NCBI GenBank assembly: GCA_030610515.1
Contig: JAUWRQ010000018.1
Location: 1 to 8,761, forward strand
Length of the DNA: 8,761 nucleotides
Reading direction: 5' to 3'
Source: Candidatus Eiseniibacteriota bacterium
GTDB taxonomy: Bacteria; Joyebacterota; Joyebacteria; Joyebacterales; Joyebacteraceae
Of the stretch, positions 1 through 5,918 are shown one piece after another (the first letter of the stretch is position 1; every line of letters starts with the position of its first letter). The position numbers were made by a program, and so were the translations under genes. The notes beneath the pieces were generated by a model. The model saw only the letters and a program-made list of their open reading frames with translations, had not been told where the DNA came from and ran no database searches.

Positions 1-1016
1 AGCGTCATGATCTGGGCCACGACCACGAACAGCGCCAGAAACGCGATGGTTCGCCTGAGCGCGCGGAAGTCGCGCATTCCCAGTGTGAAGAGAGCGATGA
101 GGATTCCGGCCCAGGCAGAACGGGAGTACGTGTAGAGCACGGCGATGAAACCGAAGAGGACCGCGATGTTGCCGACGACGCGATGGGCGAACCGCTTGAG
201 GTGATCGGTCATGTAGAACCAGAACGGCATCGCCATGATGAGGAACGCGGCGAACAGGTTGGGATGACTCAGTCCGAACCACCCCCCCTCACCCACGCCG
301 CCGGTCCTTCCACCAACCACTCCGCCCTGCAGCTCGGCTTCGGTGACGGCGCGCGCCGTCTCGACGGCTCCGCTGACTCGGGCGTAGAGCCCCACGACGG
401 CGACGAGAACCGCGGATCCCGCGAAGAACAGCGCGAACCGCCGGAGGTCCGACGGCTTCCGGAGAAGGGTGACCACGAGGTAGAACCAAGCGAAGTAGAG
501 GACGTTCTCCTTGGCGTACAAGAGGATCCGCGCCTGCGCGCGACCGTCGGCATTGAAGTTGACGTTTGCGGCAGAGGTGAGCAGGACCAACAGGACGAAG
601 ATGACCACGACGACGTCGAGAGGAGTCCGCCTGAACAGTGGGCCTCTGGCGGCCAGATCCCGATCCGCGAAGTAGCGGATGACGTAGACCAGCCAGACGC
701 CCAGGACCGCCAGATTGAAGCCGCTGACGTGAAAAATCTTGACGTCGCCGACCGTGAAGCCGGGGCGCGCGAAGGGAATCATGAGGACGAGCGCCGGGAG
801 CGCCCACTCGACCTTGATGAGTGTGATGACGAGAATGCCCATCGCCATCGTGTAGACGATGAGGTGCAGCGGAGATGGCAGGCTGATCTTAGTGAGCAGT
901 ACGTAGGCGACCGCGGCGTAGAACAGAAGCGCCGCCGCCCAGACAGGCCAGGAGCGCCCGAGGACTACCTCGCTCTTCTCGTAGGCTGCCTGGATGGTGC
1001 GAGTGATTCCGCCCAC
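1..1016 (-). CDS. O-antigen ligase / polymerase family membrane protein (Wzy_C-like), C-terminus cut off by window edge
   Basis: Integral membrane protein expected to polymerise or ligate lipid-linked polysaccharide units on the periplasmic face. The visible 338 residues contain about ten hydrophobic segments (roughly 25-42, 48-66, 70-84, 100-115, 133-149, 169-186, 193-213, 250-270, 282-298, 301-316, 323-338). A Gly-rich loop (230-250) leads into a G-L-S-H-P-N motif (248-253), and Y-S-R-S-A-W-A-G lies at 297-304. Both fit the conserved core of the Wzy_C (O-antigen ligase) family. The start is GTG at 1014-1016, because GGGGAG sits 7 nt upstream and an in-frame TGA lies just beyond the first possible codons. 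It follows the BY-kinase gene after 113 bp and probably belongs to the same operon. XrtA loci often carry such a ligase, but the specific subfamily is inference. The rest of the gene runs past position 1. Confidence 0.85.
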   Translation of the reverse strand, partial: MGGITRTIQAAYEKSEVVLGRSWPVWAAALLFYAAVAYVLLTKISLPSPLHLIVYTMAMGILVITLIKVEWALPALVLMIPFARPGFTVGDVKIFHVSGFNLAVLGVWLVYVIRYFADRDLAARGPLFRRTPLDVVVVIFVLLVLLTSAANVNFNADGRAQARILLYAKENVLYFAWFYLVVTLLRKPSDLRRFALFFAGSAVLVAVVGLYARVSGAVETARAVTEAELQGGVVGGRTGGVGEGGWFGLSHPNLFAAFLIMAMPFWFYMTDHLKRFAHRVVGNIAVLFGFIAVLYTYSRSAWAGILIALFTLGMRDFRALRRTIAFLALFVVVAQIMT

Positions 1017-1023
1017 TTGGGTG

Positions 1024-1029
1024 CTCCCC
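1024..1029 (-). promoter_or_regulatory. Ribosome binding site of the ligase/polymerase gene
   Basis: GGGGAG on the minus strand, 7 nt before the GTG at 1016. It decides the start of a gene that has no usable ATG near its N-terminus. An ATG at about 1103 is in another frame. Confidence 0.6.
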
Positions 1030-1129
1030 AGCCGGACCCGAGTCCCGCGGCAGAGGCCCTGAAACTCGATTCGCGTCGCGCATATGCACGCCCGTGCCGT
1101 TCATCCGCCGGAAGAGGAACTTCCCAACC

Positions 1130-1876
1130 CTAGATGCGATCGTACACGAACTGCGGGATGTAGAACCGGCGGCGATTGAGAACGGTGCCCAGAGTACTCG
1201 CCCCAGCCTCGTCCAGAAGGTCGAGGGCGCGCGCCGGAAGCTGTCTCCGGGTGTGCCCCGCGCGAACGACGACCACGACGCCGTCACAATGCCCCGAGAG
1301 CTGAATGCTCTCGGAGTACGCGAGGATCGGAGGAGCGTCGATCACCACGAACCGGAAGCGTCCTCTGAAACCCGACAACAGCGTCCCGATCCGCTCGTCT
1401 CCCGCGACGCGCGGAGGCGCGATCACGGGACGTCCGGAGGGGAGTATCGAAAGCCTGGGAGTGCCCGAGTCACGCAGGCAGTCCTCCAGGTCGGCACCGC
1501 CGAGGATGTGATCCGTGAGGCCGGGGTCGCGACGGACGCGGAAGACCTCGTGCACCGACGGCCGGCGCAGGTTCGCGTCGATGAGCAGCGTCGAGGATTC
1601 GCCCCGCTCCGCGACTGTCGAGGCGAACTCCCTCGCGACGGTGCTCGTTCCCTCACCCGATACGGCGCTCGCGAAGAGGAGCACCCGCGTCTCGAGATTC
1701 GGGAGCGCCAGAGCCACATCGGAAGCCAGCGCCATGTACTGCTCGGCCTCGCCGGCGGAGAACCGCAGTGGACGAGAAGGCGAGACGATGCGACCGGGCT
1801 CGGACATCCCTGCCGACCATCCGTCGCGTCCTTGTTCCCGACGCGCCCTGTCCATTGCCTTTGAGATCTCGCTCAT
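1130..1876 (-). CDS. CpsD/CapB-like BY-kinase domain protein of an EPS locus, Walker A lysine missing
   Basis: Cytoplasmic P-loop protein of the bacterial tyrosine kinase (BY-kinase) family, which normally works with a Wzz-type membrane partner to regulate polysaccharide length and export. The 248 residues show an N-terminal M-S-E-I-S-K-A-M-D-R segment, like the openings of XrtA-locus autokinases. A P-loop-like S-G-E-G-T-S-T (73-79), a Walker A'-like L-I-D-A-N-L-R-R (98-105) and Walker B V-V-I-D-A-P-P (177-183) follow. The tail carries only two tyrosines (Y239, Y245), not the usual tyrosine cluster. The residue that is lysine in active BY-kinases is Thr77 (codon ACG, 1646-1648), and the second Asp of Walker A' is Asn102. 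The fold is clear but catalysis is doubtful. I chose ATG 1876 because GGAG lies 5 nt upstream and the family N-terminus begins there; a GTG at 1915 would add 13 residues without a good ribosome site. It lies 48 bp after the ATPase gene. Confidence 0.87.
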   Translation of the reverse strand: MSEISKAMDRARREQGRDGWSAGMSEPGRIVSPSRPLRFSAGEAEQYMALASDVALALPNLETRVLLFASAVSGEGTSTVAREFASTVAERGESSTLLIDANLRRPSVHEVFRVRRDPGLTDHILGGADLEDCLRDSGTPRLSILPSGRPVIAPPRVAGDERIGTLLSGFRGRFRFVVIDAPPILAYSESIQLSGHCDGVVVVVRAGHTRRQLPARALDLLDEAGASTLGTVLNRRRFYIPQFVYDRI

Positions 1877-1881
1877 CATCG

Positions 1882-1885
1882 CTCC
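1882..1885 (-). promoter_or_regulatory. Ribosome binding site deciding the BY-kinase start
   Basis: GGAG on the minus strand, 5 nt before the second of two adjacent ATG codons (1876). It favours the internal ATG over the GTG at 1915, whose upstream sequence has only a weak GAG. Confidence 0.5.
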
Positions 1886-1924
1886 GCGGACCGCGGCTCG
1901 CGCCCGGTCCCGCACGGTCTCGTG

Positions 1925-3460
1925 CTACTTCCTGGTAACCCACGCGTCCGCGTGGCCCATGTCCCTGAAGTACTCGGCGGCCGTCTTCGCCGTCGCGAGC
2001 GAGTCGAAGCCCGCGTCGAGGACGATGCGGTGCCACAGGCCGCGTTCACCCAGATCGACGGTCCACACGGACGCCGCCATCCCGTCGGCCGCCAGCGCTT
2101 CCACCTGACGAAGCGCCGCGTCCCTGCTCCGGCTGGACGCCGTCACGATCACGTAGCGCCTGTCGGCAACGTCCGTTTCGATCGGGGCCCCTGCCGTCTC
2201 CAATCGGTCGGTCGCCGCCCGCTCATCGGCTGACTCATCGACATCGGCTGCTGCACCTTCGTCCCGGCGCTCCCACTGAACGGTCTCGTCCGTGTGGACC
2301 GCGGACTCCGACGTGAATGCCGCGTCCACAGCGTCCGCGTCCCGAGGTTCCGGCTGCGCTGTGTCTTCGAGATCGACGTCGGGCCGTGCCACCGTCGCCG
2401 TGGACATCTCACCCGCCGCGAGCGTGTCGATGGCGTCCTCGTGGGCCGCGAGCGCCTCCTCCCCCGGCGAGAGCGGCGCGCCCTCACGACCCTCGAAGTA
2501 GAACACCGCGCTCACGGAGATGGCCACGACGGCGAGAGCGGCCACCAGAGGCGCCGCCCAGCGTACCCTGGAGCGTCCCCCTCGCCGCTTCGCTCGGCCG
2601 GTCGCAGGCGACTCGTCGGCCGACGCACGCTTCTCGGGGGTCGGAGGTCCGCCGGGTGCGACTCCCTCGAGTCCGTCGATCGCCCGCAGGACCAGATCAC
2701 TGGTGACACGCCTTCTGTTCTCCGCGTAGCCGGCGAGGAGAGCGCGGTCGCAGACCATGTTGATGACGCGCGGCACGCCCTGGGAGTAATCGTAGATGGC
2801 CCCGATGGCGGCCGCGTCGAAGACCCGCTCCTGTGAGCCCGCCACCGCCATCCTGTGGGCCACATACTCCCCGGTCTCCTGTCTCGAGAGCGGCGTGAGG
2901 TGATAGCGCACGCCGATCCTCTGGCGAAGCTGCCTGAGCTCGGTAGCGTCGAGCTTCTCCCGGAGTTCCGGCTGACCCGCCAGGATGATCTGCAGGCTCA
3001 GCCTGCCGTTCGCCCTGAGATTGGACAGCAGTCGTATCTCCTCCAGGACGGGCAGGCTCAGGTTCTGCGCCTCGTCGACCACGAAGGCCGCGTTGCGTCC
3101 TTCGGTCGACCACGTCGAGAGCCGCTCGCTCAGGAGATTGAGTATCATCGCCTTCGAGCTCGCCTCTCCCTCGATGCCGAACCCCCGCGCGAGGAGCCTC
3201 AGCAGGTCGAGCTCGTCGATCGTCGTGTACGAGAGCTTCGCGATCGTCGTCGAGGCATCGAGCTCCGATATGAGCACGTCGAGCATCGTCGTCTTGCCCG
3301 TGCCCACCTCGCCCGTGAGCTGGATGAACCCCTTTCGCTCCTCGACACCGTACTTGAGATGAGCCAGCGCCTCCCTGTGGTGCGCGCTCAGGTACACGTA
3401 CCGGGCGTCCGGTGTCAGCTCGAACGGCCTCTCAGCCAAGTTGTAGAACTCCCTGTACAA
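1925..3460 (-). CDS. ExeA/XrtA-type AAA ATPase with transmembrane segment and C-terminal SPOR domain
   Basis: 511-residue predicted inner-membrane ATPase. The N-terminus (M-Y-R-E-F-Y ... R-P-F-E-L-T-P-D ... Y-L-S) matches the opening shared by GspA/ExeA-like and XrtA-associated ATPases. Walker A is G-E-V-G-T-G-K-T-T (50-58), Walker B ends in V-V-D-E-A-Q (127-132), a sensor-like I-L-A-G-Q-P-E-L lies at 159-166, and arginines at 178-185 could act in trans. One hydrophobic segment (about 299-322) follows basic residues, so the ATPase is probably cytoplasmic. An acidic, Ala/Asp/Glu-rich linker (323-433) leads to a SPOR-like domain (about 434-509), which in other proteins binds peptidoglycan stripped of stem peptides. 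The start is TTG at 3460, because the family motif begins exactly there and a G-rich ribosome site lies upstream; in-frame ATG choices would cut into the domain. It sits 17 bp after the Wzz-like gene. The architecture recalls DamX, but the ATPase part looks closer to the EPS-locus family. Its exact role in EPS export is unknown. Confidence 0.9.
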   Translation of the reverse strand: MYREFYNLAERPFELTPDARYVYLSAHHREALAHLKYGVEERKGFIQLTGEVGTGKTTMLDVLISELDASTTIAKLSYTTIDELDLLRLLARGFGIEGEASSKAMILNLLSERLSTWSTEGRNAAFVVDEAQNLSLPVLEEIRLLSNLRANGRLSLQIILAGQPELREKLDATELRQLRQRIGVRYHLTPLSRQETGEYVAHRMAVAGSQERVFDAAAIGAIYDYSQGVPRVINMVCDRALLAGYAENRRRVTSDLVLRAIDGLEGVAPGGPPTPEKRASADESPATGRAKRRGGRSRVRWAAPLVAALAVVAISVSAVFYFEGREGAPLSPGEEALAAHEDAIDTLAAGEMSTATVARPDVDLEDTAQPEPRDADAVDAAFTSESAVHTDETVQWERRDEGAAADVDESADERAATDRLETAGAPIETDVADRRYVIVTASSRSRDAALRQVEALAADGMAASVWTVDLGERGLWHRIVLDAGFDSLATAKTAAEYFRDMGHADAWVTRK

Positions 3461-3463
3461 CGT

Positions 3464-3474
3464 TCTCCCCCCCC
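3464..3474 (-). promoter_or_regulatory. G-rich ribosome binding site of the TTG-started ATPase gene
   Basis: The minus strand reads eight G residues followed by AGAA just before the TTG at 3460, giving GGAG about 4 nt from the start. It supports TTG initiation. A change in the length of the G run would leave the GGAG spacing unchanged. Confidence 0.45.
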
Positions 3475-3477
3475 GTG

Positions 3478-4845
3478 CTACGCCTTGCGTTCGGGTATCG
3501 ATGCCAGCACCTTAACGCCAAGGAACCTGTGCACGTCCTCGCGTCGCTCGAGAGAGTGGTCGGCCTTCTCGAGACCGAAGACGAGCAGCACTCCGAAGAT
3601 GACGGTGAAGGCCCCGACCACGACCTTCATGTTGACCGGCCGCCCGGAGGGCCTCGAGGGAACCTCGGCGCGTGAGATGACGGACACGTTCTGTATGCTC
3701 GGGTCTACGGCCGCGGTGATCCTGTACTCCTCGGCCCTGTCGAGCACAACGCCGTACACGTCGTTCCTCGCTCCCAGATCCGCTTCGAGCATGCGCCTCC
3801 GCACGGTCGTCTCGGCGACGGAGGCGTCCTGCGCGTCCAGCTCGAGAAGGAGCTCATCGACGGCCTGCTTCTGTGCCCTCCACTCGAAGAGCCTCATCTC
3901 CTGCCTACGGAGAGCCCGCTCGACTTCGTCTCTCAGGAGCCTCTCGATCGACGCGGTCTTCCGCTCGAGCCTCTGGACCTCCGGATGGTCACCAGTGTAC
4001 CTCGCGCTTGCGTCCGCGAGGTCGGTGTTGACCCTGATAAGCGTCGTGTACGTCGTGGCCACGGTACCCATGTCGTATATGTCACCGCTGGGCACGTGGG
4101 CGAAATCAGTGCCCTCGTCGAGCCACTTCCGGACCGCTGCCAGCTCGACCTCGCGCGACCTGATCCTCGAGCCCAGCGTCAGCTGATCGTTCCACAGCTT
4201 GTTCGTCAGGCCCATATTCATCTCGCCTCGCAGGCCCTGAATGAGGTCGCCGCTGTCCGATCCGAGCTTGATGATCTCCGCGGCCACCGAATCCCTCGCG
4301 GCCTTCGCGAGCCGCGCCTGACGGCCCAGATACTCGATGGCCTCTTGGTTCAGCGCGACCCTGGCGCGGATCTCCAGGTACGCGTCGAGCGCCGTGTTGA
4401 CGACGAGCGCGGCCCACTCCGGGTCCGTGTGGCGGAACTCGATGTCTATGATGTCCGATTCGCCGAGGACCTTGGCTTTGATCCTCCGAGTCAGATCGTG
4501 GATCGCGTCGCCCCGGTCCCTCCGCTCGTCGATCTTGAGACGGTCGACCACCGCGGCGGCGACGGCGGGGCTCGTGATGATCTGGATCTCCGAGTTGACC
4601 ACTTCTCCACGCCTCAGGACGGCGCTGGTGACCGCCGGCATAGCGTAGCTCTCCCGGAGCCGCTTGATCATGATCCGCGCGGACGCCTCGTACTCGGCCT
4701 TCTGCCCCACGGACCCCTGACCGATGATGAACACGCCAAGCAGGAGCAGCCCTATCAGGGGGTACTTCCTCTTGAACGCGACGTACACGACGTCACGCAG
4801 AAGAGTGGGCTCTGCCTCCCGCTTCGAGGTCTTCTCGTCCTGCAC
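3478..4845 (-). CDS. Wzz/GumC-like polysaccharide chain-length determinant (no fused kinase)
   Basis: Inner-membrane polysaccharide co-polymerase of 455 residues, expected to oligomerise, set chain length and bridge to the Wza channel. TM1 lies at about 28-44 and TM2 at about 406-425. Between them is a large periplasmic part with the Wzz fold (about 15-110) and long charged helical segments (about 165-205 and 290-360) that look like coiled coil. A Pro-rich stretch V-P-S-R-P-S-G-R-P (395-403) precedes TM2, as is usual in this family. The cytoplasmic tail (about 425-455) ends with R-F-L-G-V-K-V-L-A-S-I-P, the segment that joins to the kinase domain in fused Wzc proteins. Here the kinase domain is a separate gene two positions downstream. 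I chose GTG 4845 because GGAGG lies 9 nt upstream; GTG 4863 would add six residues and has a poor ribosome site. It follows the Wza-like gene by 38 bp. It may belong to the XrtA chain-length family, which I cannot confirm. Confidence 0.88.
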   Translation of the reverse strand: MQDEKTSKREAEPTLLRDVVYVAFKRKYPLIGLLLLGVFIIGQGSVGQKAEYEASARIMIKRLRESYAMPAVTSAVLRRGEVVNSEIQIITSPAVAAAVVDRLKIDERRDRGDAIHDLTRRIKAKVLGESDIIDIEFRHTDPEWAALVVNTALDAYLEIRARVALNQEAIEYLGRQARLAKAARDSVAAEIIKLGSDSGDLIQGLRGEMNMGLTNKLWNDQLTLGSRIRSREVELAAVRKWLDEGTDFAHVPSGDIYDMGTVATTYTTLIRVNTDLADASARYTGDHPEVQRLERKTASIERLLRDEVERALRRQEMRLFEWRAQKQAVDELLLELDAQDASVAETTVRRRMLEADLGARNDVYGVVLDRAEEYRITAAVDPSIQNVSVISRAEVPSRPSGRPVNMKVVVGAFTVIFGVLLVFGLEKADHSLERREDVHRFLGVKVLASIPERKA

Positions 4846-4854
4846 GCTGCCCGT

Positions 4855-4859
4855 CCTCC
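4855..4859 (-). promoter_or_regulatory. Ribosome binding site deciding the Wzz-like start
   Basis: GGAGG on the minus strand, 9 nt before GTG 4845. The alternative GTG at 4863 has no comparable site, and an in-frame TAG stands just upstream of it. Confidence 0.5.
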
Positions 4860-4883
4860 GCACGCTCTAGAACGCTCGTCAGC

Positions 4884-5642
4884 CTAGTACAACCACCGCT
4901 CTCCGCTCGGGTCCAGTATCCTATACCCCTGGAGGTAGAACGTCTGGGCGGGGGCAATCTTGTTGAAGAAGAGGTCCACGAACTCGCCGACCTTGCCGAT
5001 CACGGACTTCGGCACGTATACGACGTCGTTGGACATGAGTTCGAGATCCTCCGACGGATCCCGACCCGACAGGACCTTGGTCACATCGACCTTGAAGGCG
5101 GTGGGCTGCTCGACGCCGTACGTTCGAATGACCATGACGCTCGAGGGCCTGCCCGCCGCCTCGAAGCCGCCCGCCTCCGCGATGGCCATCGACACCGTCA
5201 GGCCCCCCCTCGCCGAGACCCTTCTTGGACTGACGACCTCGCCAAGAACGAAGACGGGCTGGTCCGCGATATCCGTCAGCACCACGGACGCTGAGGGATC
5301 CACGATGTACTCCGCCATCACGTCCATGATCGCCTGCCTGAGCTCCCCCGTGGTCCTGCCGACCGCGACGAACTCACCGGCCATCGGGATCGTCACGGTC
5401 CCGTCGGGCGTCACAGGCGTCGCGACCCTGATCTCCGGGGCGGCGATGAAGCTGACCTCGATCTTGTCACCGACGCGCAGCCGGTAGCCGGACGTTCTCA
5501 TCCCCGCGGGCGCCGGGTCGGCAGCGGCGTTATCGTCTGCTATCGCTTCAGCAACGGTCTCCGTTCTCGCGGCGCACCCGGCCGCAAGAACGAGCGACGC
5601 TAGCCCCAATACCAGGAGCCGGCGGAACCGCTGTTCACACAT
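4884..5642 (-). CDS. Wza-like polysaccharide export outer-membrane lipoprotein (Poly_export + SLBB)
   Basis: 252-residue lipoprotein expected to form the outer-membrane/periplasmic exit channel for the polysaccharide. A lipoprotein signal peptide (basic R6-R8, hydrophobic 9-20) ends in the lipobox L-A-A-G-C, with Cys23 as the lipidated residue. An Asp/Ala-rich linker leads to a polysaccharide export domain (about 51-122, with Y-R-L-R-V-G-D-K-I and P-D-G-T-V-T-I-P). One SLBB-type domain follows (about 128-210, with V-F-V-L-G-E-V and A-I-A-E-A-G-G-F). It is shorter than E. coli Wza (about 380 residues): it lacks the extra SLBB repeat and ends in an aromatic E-R-W-L-Y tail. I chose ATG 5642 because it puts the signal peptide at the N-terminus and GGGGGA lies 7 nt upstream; GTG 5696 would bury the signal. 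This is the first gene of the tight export operon, and the sigma-54 type promoter lies about 65 bp upstream. Confidence 0.92.
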   Translation of the reverse strand: MCEQRFRRLLVLGLASLVLAAGCAARTETVAEAIADDNAAADPAPAGMRTSGYRLRVGDKIEVSFIAAPEIRVATPVTPDGTVTIPMAGEFVAVGRTTGELRQAIMDVMAEYIVDPSASVVLTDIADQPVFVLGEVVSPRRVSARGGLTVSMAIAEAGGFEAAGRPSSVMVIRTYGVEQPTAFKVDVTKVLSGRDPSEDLELMSNDVVYVPKSVIGKVGEFVDLFFNKIAPAQTFYLQGYRILDPSGERWLY

Positions 5643-5676
5643 CAGGATTCCCCCTACTGCACCAGTCCATTCCCCG

Positions 5677-5690
5677 CGCCCTTCGGGGCG
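5677..5690 (-). other. Small hairpin in the 5' leader of the export operon
   Basis: CGCCC, a 4-nt loop and GGGCG form a 5-bp stem, placed between the predicted sigma-54 start point and the ribosome site of the Wza-like gene. No U-run follows, so it is not a terminator. It might affect message stability or translation; this is inference. Confidence 0.3.
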
Positions 5691-5706
5691 GAGCACTGCC
5701 CATCAG

Positions 5707-5722
5707 AGCATAGATTGTGCCA
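5707..5722 (-). promoter_or_regulatory. Sigma-54 (-24/-12) promoter upstream of the export operon
   Basis: Read on the minus strand from 5722 to 5707, the site is TGGCAC-A-ATCT-ATGC-T. It matches the sigma-54 consensus TGGCACG-N4-TTGCW at the GG and GC elements with the exact spacing, and differs only at the G after TGGCAC and the first T of TTGC. The predicted start point is near 5697, giving a leader of about 55 nt before the ATG at 5642. XrtA-type EPS loci are known in some bacteria to be controlled by a PrsK/PrsR two-component pair through RpoN, which fits. No activator gene is in the window. Confidence 0.55.
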
Positions 5723-5793
5723 CGGCTGGGCACTTCTACGGCCCCGGTGGGCCTTTCCTGACCGCTCAGTCGCCGGAAAACGGGTCCAGCCCC

Positions 5794-5814
5794 CTCCCGA
5801 GAGTCACTCGGGAG
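5794..5814 (-). other. Perfect 8-bp hairpin between the GT39 gene and the export operon
   Basis: CTCCCGAG and CTCGGGAG are separated by 5 nt. The hairpin lies about 100 bp after the stop of the GT39 gene and about 70 bp before the sigma-54 site. On the minus strand a G run and, some 12 nt on, only four T residues follow, so it is not a clean intrinsic terminator. It may end or protect the upstream message. Confidence 0.4.
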
Positions 5815-5862
5815 CGCGCTGCGGCTCGTTCCAGCGTGCACATCGCCCGGTGGCCTGACCCA

Positions 5863-5918
5863 GCCGCTCACCGGTCAATCCTCGCCGCGCGGTCAGCCCG
5901 CCGCTCACCGGTCAATCC
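5863..5918. repeat. Two 19-bp direct repeats, candidate activator sites
   Basis: The same 19 bp (GCCGCTCACCGGTCAATCC on the plus strand) occurs at 5863-5881 and 5900-5918, 37 bp apart. Each holds the palindromic core ACCGGT. The second copy covers the last codons and TGA of the GT39 gene. Relative to the predicted sigma-54 start they lie near -175 and -212, where enhancer-binding proteins usually sit. A shorter CCGCTCA also occurs at 5762-5768. Repeat identity is seen directly; the activator role is inference. Confidence 0.5.

Noticed and set aside
183..1133. Long plus-strand open frame opposite the ligase/polymerase gene
   Set aside because: The product is Arg/Asp/Glu/Pro-rich with no fold, while the minus strand here encodes a clean multi-spanning membrane protein with Wzy_C motifs. 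It is an antisense shadow of GC-rich coding.
889..1287. Minus-strand open frame across the kinase end and ligase start
   Set aside because: Its product is basic and featureless and overlaps two real genes in another frame. The ATG near 1103 belongs to it, not to the ligase.
2855..4186. Plus-strand open frame of over 400 codons
   Set aside because: It lies antisense to the ATPase and Wzz-like genes, both with clear family motifs, and spans their junction. Its composition is low-complexity (Arg/Ser/Leu).
282..5219. Poly-C/G tracts (282-288, 3467-3474, 5213-5219) as phase-variation switches
   Set aside because: Runs of 7-8 are expected by chance in a GC-rich sequence this long. Nothing shows length variation.
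5635..5871. Minus-strand open frame of 78 codons before the Wza-like gene
   Set aside because: It covers the sigma-54 site, the hairpin and the true start of the lipoprotein gene, and shows no domain.
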